Source: Cladochytrium replicatum (Eukaryota; Chytridiomycota; Chytridiomycetes; Cladochytriales; Cladochytriaceae). From it: 64,000 nt of DNA. A program made the translations under genes and the position numbers. Below, piece by piece: positions 26,640-37,071 of this stretch. The notes under the pieces were generated by a model. The model did not search any database, was not told the DNA's origin, and saw nothing but the letters and a program-made list of their open reading frames with translations. The stretch spans positions 62,001 to 126,000 of the forward strand of contig JAHLKD010000055.1 in assembly GCA_025526935.1 (NCBI GenBank). Direction: 5' to 3'. Every line of letters begins with the position of its first letter. Position 1 is the stretch's first letter.

Positions 26640-27070
26640 TTTTTCCAAAAATGATACTGAGGGAGACTTGAGGTGATTGAGGAGACTTTCGAGAGAATCT
26701 AACCGACGGAAAAGGAATTGTCAGCCTCATGCAAGACAGTCGGGTGTGTTCACTTGTTTTCTCCCCACGATCACAAAGTTGTGTAAATAAATTGAACCCG
26801 CTCCTGAAAGTCAAACGATGCTGAACGTACAGTAGTTCGCTTTGTTCCGCTTGTGCGGCTGAAAACAGGGATGATATGATAGAGGGACAGCTGGGGGTGA
26901 TATGCGCCGTACGTAAACTCTGCCGTTGTGGTGTTGAGCAGGATTCAGTCTGTTCGCCCGTGTCCGAGTTTGCGAGGTGCGGATATCTGACCGTTGCGAC
27001 CAGCCTTGCTTGTGCGTACCACCAACAATCAATGGGGTAAGCCACTAGACAGATGAAATGTGGTTATTTT
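26640..27070. other. CUL1 upstream region
   Basis: Open minus-strand frames here continue past the CUL1 start without domain content. The stretch most likely holds the CUL1 promoter and leader. Nothing else seen. Confidence 0.4.
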
Positions 27071-27515
27071 TTAGTTGCAAACTTTATTATGAACGAGCGA
27101 CTTGCTTTCCTCGTCATCTCCAAGAAAATGTACCAGCAAAACAATAGTTGTCCGGGTCAACATCAATAAGCCTGCCCACCAGACACCTGGGTGGTCCGAG
27201 CACACTTCGCTCATGCTGTTATCGAGCAGCAACGCTGCATTGGCGGCATTGTCACCTGCTCAACTAAAAGACAGGAACCCGCCGAGAAACAAAGTCCACA
27301 CAGCATACATTCCTGCAACCCACAACGCTTGGATCTCCGAAGACAGCACTCTACCTAGCAGTTGGATGGCTTTCTCCCATAAATAAGAATCCACAACGAA
27401 ATGGATCCATCATTTCATGAGTATAAAAATCTGATCATTAACCATCGGCAATTACCTCCATATTCCCCAGGACCAATATAAAAACAAGCTCGAGAGCGCC
27501 TTGAACACCGGCCAT
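27071..27515 (-). CDS. possible small membrane protein with in-frame TGA
   Basis: ATG at 27515-27513 opens MAGVQGALELVFILVLGNME (exon 27515-27456), which splices in phase (GTAATT...GGGAG, 82 nt) to an exon from 27373 reading KAIQLLGRVLSSEIQALWVA, GMYAVWTLFLGGFLSFS. A TGA at 27262-27260 would end it at 57 residues. The same frame then stays open for 62 more codons with two further hydrophobic or ordered stretches (ANAALLLDNSM, WWAGLLMLTRTTIVLLVHFL) to TAA at 27073. Either a short protein, or a 120-residue membrane protein disabled by one TGG-to-TGA change. I recognise no family. Confidence 0.4.
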
Positions 27516-27689
27516 GTCCGCACGCAAGAAGTGTCCACGATCCAGGAGCGTCATGCACACGGACGGCAGGATTTCGGAAGCAAGTGTGAACCGTGAGGTC
27601 GAAAGAGTGCCTGCACCGTGGATGCTGATTCAGAAAACGGCACAACTTATGAATTATAGTGGCATTTTATATCCGATTGCGATGTCCTA

Positions 27690-27893
27690 AGCTCGACACA
27701 CACAAACATTTGCCGGGTTCAGACTCCTGCATGAGAAATTCCCGGATTCGCACTGGTACATGATGATGGACGACGACACATACGTGTTCTTCGACACGCT
27801 GATCTACCACCCTCGGGGTCGCCGGGATCGATTACAGAGATCCCTGGTATTTCGGAGGCGCAAACGTTTTCGTTGGTAAGTGGTGGAACAAGA
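27690..27893 (+). pseudogene. glycosyltransferase family 31 (Fringe/C1GALT-like) fragment
   Basis: A plus-strand frame reads RLLHEKFPDSHWYMMMDDDT then YVFFDTL, the nucleotide-sugar and metal-binding (DDD) core of family-31 glycosyltransferases. After a one-base frame change it continues YRDPWYFGGANVFV, the following conserved GGA block, and a splice donor GTAAGT. Nothing recognisable lies upstream or downstream: at about 27895 it abuts the reversed cyclin pseudogene. A fragment captured during the rearrangement of this block. Confidence 0.7.
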
Positions 27894-27894
27894 G

Positions 27895-29300
27895 TCGGAA
27901 ATATCGCGTTCACCGAGTCGCTCTTCGCGAGCTCGAGCTCTGGGAGATAGCTCGCTGTGCTGCGGACTAGTGGCTGCGGATCCACGGCATGAAAGATGTG
28001 GAGGAAATCCGCAGCCGTGGCTGCCCGGAGGTTTCCTTTGAGGGCGGAGAAGATCTTCCGTTGCGCCCAGAAGATCTTCTCTTCAGTGTATCCGATTCCT
28101 CCGTTTCCGAGGAACCGTTCGATCGAGCAAGAATCTTCTTCATTTCCCATGGTTGCAACATAGAGTGCTGTTGCAGCCAACAGGGCCGATTCAACATTGA
28201 TTTTGGCGGAGACACTGGTCCAAATGCTCACGACAAGAAACCCAAAGTTCAGGTCGATATGGGCCCTAATCACCCACTCGACCATGACTTTGCGAAGCTC
28301 CCAGTTCAAGAGCGACAGAGATGAATTCCGCTGGAAGAGAATTATGCTCCTAAGCAAGATGGAAAATCAGTATTTGAAAAATGCCCTGAGCACTAAGAAC
28401 AACCTACTTCCAGCTCCAACAACTTTTTGCAAGACAACTTGAATCTCGGATAACTCTTCATTTAGCTTGTCCTGAATCGGCTGTTCGTTTGCTTGAGAAT
28501 GAAGAACAATTTCTTGGTTGTTTTGGTTCCGAGCGGTTCGTCTTTTGGATCAGTTTTCGGGCTTGTCCATACCGTCCACAGATGCGGATTTCTCAATAGA
28601 ATGTTGTTCGTAAATAGAAGAATGCTTGATAAAAGAAGGTTGCCGCTGCATGGAAATCTGGCGATCGATAGAAGGTTGAGAGTCCATAGAAGATCGGCGG
28701 GTCTCAATAGACGATGTGTGAATGCCCTTAGAAGATCCGGAGTGGTCCATAGAAGTTCCGATGTGAAGCGTAGTGCGGCTTATAGATGGTTTGTGGTTGA
28801 GTGGCCCGCTCATAGAAGCTTGATGCTGTAAACATAAATGGAATCAATTTCAATGATAGAAGCAAACACTTGCAGGCGACAGTACCTGTCGCTTTGACCT
28901 TTGCACACCTCCCATGGAAAACTCATCCTGCCCTTCCCCGCCACGGCTGTGACGAGTGGCATCAAAGCCATTCGGGGCATTCAGAGGATATCCATTGTCG
29001 CCAACTTCATGGTCGCCTCGGGGACTTTCCGGTGGTATGTACCTTGCCGCTTGCTGACTTCAATCTCTTCTTCACCGTCCTCTCCTTCCCCGCCGTTGGT
29101 ACGAAGGGTGGCCTCAGGGCCGTTCGGGACAGAACGGACTTGTTGCTTCCTATTGACATTCCGAGTCTTTGCGCCCTCACCGTCATGTCCTTCCCCGCCG
29201 TTGGTATGACTGGTAGTCTCAGGGCCGTTCGGGATAGATCAGTCTCCTTGATTGTCGGCCATGTTACCTCGTTCTTCCTCCATTCCGTCTCGCCCGTCCC
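27895..29300 (-). pseudogene. rearranged cyclin pseudogene with Ser-rich N-terminus
   Basis: Minus strand from 29300. First an open stretch with two diverged repeats of about 37 residues (VPNGPEATLRTNGGEGEDGE type). Then 28813-28550 encodes a Ser/Ile/Met-rich stretch of short diverged repeats (SMDHSG, SSIETRRSSMDSQPSIDRQI). From about 28310 comes a cyclin box (LRKVMVEWVIRAHIDLNFG, SALLAATALYVATMGNEED, SIERFLGNGGIGYTEEKIF). It is truncated in the second cyclin fold after SYLPELELAKSD, where the sequence becomes antisense to the glycosyltransferase fragment. Several in-frame stops lie between the pieces. B-type cyclin is the best guess. The missing C-terminal box is found separately at 31.8-32.05 kb on the other strand. 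Confidence 0.65.
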
Positions 29301-29304
29301 CGAC

Positions 29305-30870
29305 ACCGACAGCAGTCTCCGATAACCGCGTTGGCCTTTGAGAGATTAGTTAATTCGTGCAGTTTTGTTCGGAGCTTTGTACGATACGTACCACTTCTGT
29401 TCACCAGATCAGACAATCGCCGGATTTGTCAATTGATATTCATGATACAATAGATGGGTTACTCTACCTGCTGCCTCCGCTCTAACCAAATGGTGATAAA
29501 CATCAGTGACATAGAAGCACTCAACAAATTTCACTTACCTAGTGGATAGGGGTTGTGATTCATTGGTTCCAGCATTTGGTTCGCAAGGAAAACAGGCTTT
29601 CCGCCGAGGTTTGCCTAAAAACGCAAATGCATGAGATCAATCATATTGCTTCCCACAAGCACACATTATCAAAGCATCCTCTTCTTCTCAGATTCAACAT
29701 CGACCTCCGCTCCAAGGTAACCACGATCAATAACAACTCCATCGGCAAGCCTCAGAATACTCTCAAAGTTCTCCATACCACTCTCGTTCTCAATCTTGGC
29801 GAGGAGTTTCACCTTTGCATTCCCAATGAGCATCCTTCACATGAAAACGATTTAGAAAATCTGTGCCGATGTTGCTTTTTCCATCGTGCCTTACTTCCTC
29901 GGCATCCTCCGAAGTACGGATGCACGACAACAAGATAAAGTCCACATCGTTGGTGAGACCAAAGTCAATGTCCGCACGATCCTTCTCGCTCAAAGCGGGA
30001 AGCTCGTCGATAGGGTGGCGAGGAAGTTGATTCCCTTGTTTTCACCAGCATACACTGATAAAAATCACACATAAACAAGTGGCCGTCATCCCAAACGGTG
30101 GAGAAATAGAGTCACACCGAGTTATTGGCGACCGTGAAATCGAGTTCGGGAGTCGCTCCACGACAGTAAACGAGAGGATTCCGTCATCCACGTACATCTC
30201 ATCGCCGTTCCTCACCACCTCCTTCGTGTACGTGGTCAAAACCCTAGTGCTGTCTCCCACGACAGTCGAGTCATTCACAAAGTAGAAATCGTCGCCAAAG
30301 ACAGTCGAGTAATTCACAAAGTAGAAATCGCCGCCGGCACGGATGTACACCGGTTGCCCGTCCTTAAGGTTTCCTGTGCTATACCCATAAACTGATCAAA
30401 CCCCGATCGAACTGAAATATTCAAATGTTTCTCGCTTACCGGACTTTAGGCCCGTTGTCGTCATCGAGCCAAATTCCGATCTGAGTGGCCGTCTGCGACT
30501 CCTCAAGGTACTCGTGCACGTCTTGATGATTTCTGCCCCGGCATCCTGGTCCATGTGCGACATGTTCAGTGTTCAGGCACATAACGTCCATACCAGCCTC
30601 AATAAGCTGCCCGATCATCTCCTTGCTTGGGGAAGCTGAAGGTGGGTATTAATGCATAGTTTAATAGATTTTTTGAAAAGTTTGTCTGTACCTGGTTCGA
30701 TAGTGCAGACCAGCTTTGTCTTGACAAAGTCGCTACCAACTACGTGGTGAAATAATTTGAGTTGGTGATTGTCATGCTTTCACAGGTGCTATGCCCTTAC
30801 TCTGAATATGCTCGGGAATCTTGAGGCTCACCTTTTTGGGGTTTGATGTGGGTTAAAGTTGGCACAAATG
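29305..30870 (-). pseudogene. pyruvate kinase pseudogene, truncated
   Basis: Minus-strand copy of the pyruvate kinase-like gene at 61.6-63.9 kb. The start codon is GTG where the other copy has ATG (about 30834). Exon-3 equivalent (30620-30436) has a duplicated ACACTGA insertion and other indels; B-domain equivalent (30350-30110) is mostly open; then the [15 protein letters not shown] and [13 protein letters not shown] blocks (29800-29690). The homology ends at about 29305 after GGAGACTGCTGTCGGTG, with an internal deletion just before, so the whole C-terminal domain is absent. It cannot encode an enzyme. The catalytic-loop Asp-to-Tyr change is shared with the longer copy. Confidence 0.85.
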
Positions 30871-31059
30871 CACAAAAGCACGGCATATTTCAGCTCGAAA
30901 ATTTGATTGAAGCTGGGATTGCTTAGCAGACATTGAATCACTTTCAGGAGCAAATTGAGCCAAGAGCGGCAATGCTTGTATTTTCCCGGTAGCTTGTTTT
31001 CTTGCTGGACTGTTGCTGGATAAGCGGTTTAGCTTTTCAAGAAATACTCACTCAAATGA

Positions 31060-31745
31060 CTTACCTTTCTCAACAAGCTTCCTTCAGCTCCGCTAAATCA
31101 CTGATGACCTAACGCCATAGAGTGGCGCATAGAAGGTCTGTGGTTGATGGGTCCGTCCATAGAATCTTGGACCTGCATCTTTGGAGAGGATAAGATGTCA
31201 GTAAGGGCAACACAAGGATTCCAAATGACGTACCTGACTCTTCGAACTGGAGCTCCCCGTTCTCCTATACTTGCATAACATGTGGCCTCCGAGCCGTTTG
31301 AGGCAATTATGGAAACGGCCGTCGTCATGATCCTCAACGAAGCTTGAGATAACATGTACCTCCCCACCATACCATGGTGATCATAACGGTTGGACTCGTG
31401 GACATTCCGGACATGCGAGTCTTGTTCGTTGCCCTTGAGCTGATATGTGCGAAGATTTTGTCCTCCGGAGATTCGAGATAGCTGATCCATAGAAGAAGGG
31501 TTATCTATTGAAGCGTGATCGATCGGTAAAGTGTATCGGTCAGTGGACGGTTGACTTGGCTTTGGCTGGGCTTACTGTGGCCGGCATGTGAAAAGGACAC
31601 ATGTTTCCCACGGGAATGGATCTTGGACAGAAACTGGTGAGAAGTTTCAAAAATGCTTGGGAAGCGAGCATGATGACAAGGAGAACGACGCAGTCTCCAT
31701 TGAGTTAAGTTTTCTACACGAGAACTTTCGTTTTCGATCAAGTCT
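31060..31745 (-). pseudogene. fragment upstream of pyruvate kinase, duplicated at 60.7-61.4 kb
   Basis: Two minus-strand frames, 31741-31505 (RFPSIFETSHQFLSKIHSRG, FSHAGHSKPSQSQVN) and 31490-31098 (LSRISGGQNLRTYQLKGNEQ, LSQASLRIMTTAVSIIASNG, MDGPINHRPSM), have near-identical partners on the plus strand at 60740-61330. The last motif resembles MSGPLNHKPS of the Ser-rich cyclin N-terminus at 28.8 kb, so these are probably parts of an ancestral cyclin N-terminal region. No function can be assigned. Confidence 0.5.
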
Positions 31746-31749
31746 GATT

Positions 31750-32225
31750 CTTCTATAAGGACAACTTGCAGGCTCCCGACCTCATTTGGGTCAACACGTG
31801 GCGAGATATATGGCTGGACTTATGGGTAAGTATTACATGCTTCATTATTGACATCGTTTTTCGGACTGTAGACAGACGTCCATTCGGTCGTATTCCACAA
31901 GTACCGAATGGACCCTGACGACCTCACAACTCTCTGCACCAAAATCCCGAATGCCCAAAAGAAAGTCAACCCGTCGGACGTGATGTACCAGAAGTACAGC
32001 ACAGAGGAGCTCCTCGGAGCTTCTCTTGAAGCAATGAGATATGTCGAGGGCTTGGGCGCATAATGTTGGGCACTTATGCGTCATTGGGAGGGATTGCCAC
32101 AGCTTCTGTGCTGAGACTGAAACAATCCCAGTTTCAAGTTGGTTGCTTCTATATTTATTTTCAAAGTTTTGCAATCAGTTGAAGTAATTTGCACAACTAT
32201 GAAGTCATTCTATACCAAACCATGA
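31750..32225 (+). pseudogene. cyclin C-terminal box fragment plus flank
   Basis: Plus-strand frame: NTWRDIWLDLW, a 52-nt GTAAGT intron, then TDVHSVVFHKYRMDPDDLTT to MYQKYSTEELLGASLEAMRY and a stop (VEGLGA), the end of a cyclin C-terminal fold. It and about 180 bp of 3' flank match 60340-60745 in the same plus orientation, although the adjoining pyruvate kinase pieces are in opposite orientation, so this segment has been inverted relative to its neighbours. Confidence 0.65.
32054..32082. promoter_or_regulatory. palindromic GCGCATAA...TTATGCGTC motif behind cyclin fragment
   Basis: Same motif and similar following 80 bp as upstream of MED6 (15872-15975). Here it lies directly at the stop of the cyclin fragment and, in the duplicated arrangement at 60.6 kb, upstream of the pyruvate kinase block. 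Confidence 0.4.
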
Positions 32226-33138
32226 AAGTGCGCACTCGTTAAGCATGATCGTTTCGCGAGCCTTCTTCTGGCGGATACCATACTGGTAACACAATGTGGT
32301 GAGTATTTGAGCTGACGTGCCATTTTCTTTCCGAAGCAAGAGTATCTTGGATACTAACCTTGTGCCCGTTGGACGACTGATCGCGTCGGGCCGGGAAGAT
32401 GAGCCTCTGCCCACGAGGCACTTTCCCAATACCACCAGAGGTCTTGGCGAGGACGTCTTGGTCCAACTGAGCAACCTTACCACTGTTAGTACGCGTACCA
32501 CGCATGTTCTTGACGACAGAAGTGGAGCTGCGGCGGCCTGACGGACGGCAGTGTCACGAAGATTGTACTGTTCAGGCCAGGACGGAGATCCAGAGAAATT
32601 GGTTGCATAATACGCGTGATAACGACAAGGGATGATATAAATACGGTCATTTTGACTCAGTCGATTGAAATGGAGCAGCAGCAGAGAGGGTTCAGTTTAT
32701 CGACAAAACCTCAATCGTTCGTGGGAATCAACATGTGAAACATCCTTCCGTTGGAGATGTTGTGGTGGAATTTCATAGTGGACCAAACGCTATTCCATTT
32801 TGAAAGGGTATTTCCTTCTCAGTCGATTCAAGCTTGTGCGGCGTTTGTCGTCACTCCCTTTCGCTGTTTCTTAAGTCCGGTTTCTGTTTGTTCGACTTTG
32901 TCACTCCCTCCCAGCATGTCTGCTCTTCACTGCAATTGCTCGTTGATATCATGAATGCCCTAATGAGACGTTCTTGCATCTATGTATTTGTGCACTAATA
33001 TCTACTAAGGAAGCGAAGCTCAGGCTGGAACGCAGAGCAAGGAAATTTTGTTCGAAGAAACGAATCGGTTCAAAAGAATGTGCCGCAAAACCCAAAAATA
33101 TTGTGTAACCGCAATCCAAAACTCTCTAAAGTGAGCGC
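32226..33138. other. unassigned stretch
   Basis: The minus strand at 32610-32205 has two overlapping open frames (one reads LAKTSGGIGKVPRGQRLIF, another AVRQAAAAPLLSSRTC) that look partly coding, but no introns give a coherent protein and I know no match. 32640-33138 has no gene signal and probably includes the 3' flank of the mucin-like gene. Confidence 0.3.
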
Positions 33139-33773
33139 TTATGCCATGGAGGCGTTGCCAACCTTGCGGACCTTGTTGATGTAGAAAACAGTGCCAGCGA
33201 CGGCACCGACGGCAGCGATACCAGCAACCGAGACACCGACGATACCACCGGTGCTGAAACCGCCGCTGCCGCTCTCAGACTGGAAAGCAGCGTAGTTGTA
33301 GATGCCAGTGGGGGTCGAAGTGGGGACGGGGGTAGTATGGTACTCGTCGTCCTCAGGGTAAGAAGGGGTAGTCTCCTGTTCGCAAGGAGTGCTGTTGGGA
33401 CCCTCTCCCTCGACCGTGCCGGTGGGGGTACCAGCAGGTGTTGTGTCGCAGGGAGTGGATTCTGCGGGCTCGGAAGGGGTGGGGGTACCATCTTCGGTGG
33501 TGCAGGGGGTCGATTCAGGGGTCGGGGTGGATGCCGGAGGCTCGGCGAGGACGGTCGACACGGCCGGAGGCATGGTGGGAGTCACATCCGTGGTGGTGCA
33601 GGGAGTGGAAGTGGGGTTGGGGGTGGTGATGGTGGTGGTGGTGGTAGTAGTGACACCGCTTTGGATAAGAGATCAGAGAAAGTTCTTGCAATGCACAGAT
33701 TTGTGATGACTCACTAGTCAGCTCGCGCAACGGCGGCGAAGGCCAAGACAGCAAAGACAGCAGAGAGCTTCAT
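33139..33773 (-). CDS. mucin-like Thr/Pro-rich surface protein
   Basis: 192 residues from exons 33773-33715 and 33658-33139. It begins with a clear signal peptide (MKLSAVFAVLAFAAVARA), continues with a poly-Thr run (VTTTTTTITTPNP) and a stalk of STPC repeats (about five, e.g. NPTSTPCTTT, PESTPCTTED, PAESTPCDTT, NSTPCEQE) and acidic PEDDE. It ends with a single membrane helix (GGIVGVSVAGIAAVGAVAGT) and a short basic tail (INKVRKVGNASMA). The repeats suggest heavy O-glycosylation and periodic Cys cross-linking at the cell surface. No enzyme domain. Family unknown; it resembles fungal wall-stress-sensor or mucin-type proteins only in layout. Confidence 0.78.
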
Positions 33774-34002
33774 GTTTCGAGAATGTTACTAGCTTGAATT
33801 CGATTCCAGCAGGGATGTTTTTGTTGTTTGCTGGATGCTGTGAGCGCCGGATATTCATCTCCTTTAAATGGTATGGCGTTAATATGTCCATTTTGGGACT
33901 ATTAAATGATGCACAGCAAATTTCACATCGGCAAATTTTGACACCGCCTCGGAAGTCATCATCACGATCATGCTCAGTGGATGCTGAGTGCATAATCAGA
34001 GA

Positions 34003-36211
34003 TCATGTCTTCTTGCCAAGCTTAAACCATTTGGGCACCTTCGGACCATCATCTCTTGGTGGAATGATAGTACTTGATGCGGTTCCACTCTTTGATGTCC
34101 GGGCTTCCCCTGATGCCTCCGTCGAAGTATGTTCTTGTGCCTTAATCGTTGGTTCTGGTGCCGGTGTCCCCGCTTGGACATCTGGCACAGCAGCCTTGGG
34201 TAAATCCTCCAGCTTAGCTGTCATATCATTGGACAAATAGGGTCCACCTAAACACAACATCCGGCAGTTAACATAATCACTGAGCCATTGTTCAGCTGAG
34301 CACTACTACGTACTCTTTTCGCCGTCCCGCCAAGAGAAATATACAATAGACTGTGGTGCTAGAGATTCTTTCCAGAATGTCGTTTCGCTCGTGTCTGGGA
34401 TCGTCTTTTGTGGTGGAGTTACATAGAGATAGAATTCCCTGGCGGGCGTTGCGAGACTTTGCCTCACAACATTGTAAAGCTCCAACACTAGGAGGTACTA
34501 TCAATACATTGAACTTCCGTTTTCGTGGAATACGTACATGGGTCTCCAGAATAGAACGTTGCTTGCAAGGTCGTTCGATCTGGTAGACGAACCCTGATCA
34601 ACGTCTTCGGCCACTTCTTCTGTCTCAGCTCAAGTTCCTTCTCTCGCATCGACCTCGTCATCAAGGGTCGGTTCTCGTCGTGCGCCCTGTGCGATTTGGC
34701 CGATTGCAGGATTGCACTGATTTCTGCTCCTGATAGCTCGAAGAAAGAATCTGGCAGTTCAACTGGCAGGATGCAGGATAATGAATAAGTTCTGAGCAAG
34801 ACAGCCAAAGGGCGGTTGAAAACTTACTTCGCACTGGCGCTACGTTTTCCTCCGGGGGAGGGCGGTAAACATGAAGGTCACGTTCGAAAGATGCCTAGTA
34901 CATCAACGTCAGGATCACAATGATTTTAGGCTGAATATGATGATTTACAGGTTGTGAGAAATGCCCATGAGCTTTAGTAGCGGCGGACGGAGTATCCACT
35001 CTTACGAGATTTTCAGAGTCCATTGGTGCGGTTCTCTGTTGAGAATCCACAGCCATCGCCTCCACAGCATCTGCTGACGTTTCCACGACATCAGCCTCTG
35101 CAACACCAGTCGATTCTTCCTGCATTGGCTCGGCGATTACCGTGGAGGTATTTCCAATCGTAGAGGAGCTGGAATACTCGGCAGCAGCATGTGCAGCTTG
35201 TTTGAGCGGGGCATCAAGCTCCATCGACTTCGCTTCCGACACCTCAACCGGCTTCGGAGCAGGATCTGGTACCTCAATGTCGGCATACTTGACCGAGGCC
35301 ACTCGAGCTGGAATCTGTGCAACCGTTGGAGATCGCGGGTTTGGAAATTCGCGATCAATAATGGGCAACATTTGCACCAGCGTTTGTTCTGAGAACCGGA
35401 ACAGAATCCTGATGATTCCATTTGTGGTGATCCCAGCGTCCTCCAAGGTCGTCTTCTGAAGTGCTTCAACTGTGTTGTACTGTTAAAATCAAATTTGAGT
35501 TCGTTGCGACTGTGCCATCATTTCGACTCACCTCTACATTCATGACCACGCAAACGGGGATCATGTAGAATGGTTCGGCCTTTTTTCCTAAATCTGCAAT
35601 AGCCTTGAAGAACTGTGCTGCACCAGGTTTTGAATCGGTGGGTGGGACTCCAGTTCGACGGGTTAGATTCAGTGTCCTAACACGAATCATCCGCCATCCT
35701 CAACTCATGGACATTTCACACACATACTCTCCCGAAAGGGCTTCAAAGTGTAGCAACACCTGCCATAGTGTTTTCTTCACCGCAAACTTATCCATCAGTC
35801 TTGGCTGATCCGGAACTTGGACTGCTACCGTCGCAATCACGGGTTTCGCATCTAAAAAAATGTGAGTTCTGTTAGATATCAGCAGCTGCGATGGGATTTG
35901 AAGGTAATTGCCTTCTCTGGTTTGAGTGCGAAAGAGGACCAATTTCGCACCAGGAGGGAGGTTGGCAAAACGAACGGAGAGTGAAAGGTCCAACGTATTC
36001 TTGTGATACCTTTTTACGAAATGTTGATAAGAATGCAAACGACTGCAATTAATGGATATCTTTACCTCAACCCAAGTGGCTGGGAGGGATTCTCCTTCAA
36101 CTTTTCGCAAGCAGCAGCGACGATTGCCTTAAGATTCATTGCCGGTGTCACCTTTACTACCGTCCTTCGGGAAGGTGCCCAGTCCAGCTCGACAGTGACC
36201 TGAGATGCCAT
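34003..36211 (-). CDS. TUG/ASPSCR1-like UBX-domain protein
   Basis: Homologue of mammalian TUG (ASPSCR1) and yeast Ubx4, adaptors of the AAA ATPase p97/Cdc48 in membrane trafficking and degradation. Start ATG 36211-36209. N-terminal ubiquitin-like fold MASQVTVELDWAPSRRTVVK to LDLSLSVRFANLPPGAKLVL, then a second one (LMDKFAVKKTLWQVLLHFEA, NLTRRTG). Exons include 36211-35728, 35676-35532, 35479-34949 and further pieces to the stop at 34003. A long Ala/Glu/Ser linker precedes the helix ELELRQKKWPKTLIRVRLPD that opens the UBX domain, which spans an intron into LYNVVRQSLATPAREFYLYV and TPPQKTIP; the tail KWFKLGKK ends the protein. The stretch GCAATTACC...TTTTTTTAG (about 35912-35853) looks like a GC-AG intron with a CTAAC branch site. 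Confidence 0.9.
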
Positions 36212-36289
36212 TTGCGTGGTTGTTCCTTGTGCCTAAGAAGCCACACCTTGGTATTCCAGAGTTTAAACACATTTTTGGATTCGCATGAT

Positions 36290-36905
36290 CCCAAGTGATG
36301 AATATGTGTGATTCCGACCTTTCGAAAGCGAGCATCAATCCAATGAAAATACCACGTCCTCGCTCGGCATGGTCAATCAACTGTGAGAGAACCTCATTCC
36401 CACCCAACCACGAGTTTGGTCACCGCCAATGTGGTCCCTTTAAGCGCACAGATATGATAAAACACGTCCGAAACCTCTAGCATTGTGCTCTGAAATACAT
36501 CCGTGATGAATTGAGGCTCATCGGGGTGCGGAAGGCAACCTGCCAAAGTGTCCCATGAAACTGATTGCTGCAGTGCTCCTGTCGGGTGATCCACTACAGC
36601 TTCAAGTGGTTCGTACCGTGTTCGGTAAGTTATGGATGCCGTTGGGACTTTGTGCTAAAATCACCTGCAAAAAAAGACCTGATCATTGTGCGACTGATTC
36701 GCTCGCTCAGTTTACGAATTCAGCAGATGACCTCGTTTTCATCTCGCGTTGGTAAGGCAATCGTTTCATATCGATTTGGGTATTGTGCCATGTCTGATGC
36801 AGACTTTCATGCTCGAATCGAGTTGGCACACTTGGACGAAAAGTTGACTCGTTTGGAAGCGCCTGGCTTCCCTGGACGCTCGGGTATAAGAAGCTCATCC
36901 GTCAT
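36290..36905 (-). CDS. hypothetical protein, exon structure uncertain
   Basis: The minus strand upstream of the TUG-like gene shows coding-like pieces: MAQYPNRYETIALPTRDENE from ATG 36791, joined over an intron to HKVPTASITYRTRYEPLEAV and VSWDTLAGCLPHPDEPQFIT (about 36640-36480), then LIDHAERGRGIFIGLMLAFE (36390-36330). Joints at both ends are unresolved; an alternative start at 36905 reads MTDELLIPERPGKPGASKRV but does not splice in frame. The plus strand has a competing short frame (36790-36909). No family recognised. Confidence 0.35.
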
Positions 36906-37071
36906 TTAAGACGCCCTAATCAGTAGAACACAGACCGAACAACATGGAACGAACCACTCTATTGAATCCAGTAATGAATCTGTTAATCAGAAGCCTTGAA
37001 AAAGAGCCATTTTGGCTGGAGTCTCTTTGTTTTTGTGAAAACTTATTCTCGAAGAGCATAAGATCGCATAA

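Noticed and set aside
33337-33717. Gly/Val-rich plus-strand frames near 33.4 kb
   Set aside because: Antisense of the Thr/Pro-rich mucin-like gene, whose signal peptide and membrane helix fix the strand.
36790-36909. Plus-strand frame MSDADFHARIELAHLDEKLT
   Set aside because: Looks protein-like, but has no splice-compatible upstream exon; the opposite strand has more coding-like pieces. Left undecided and not called.
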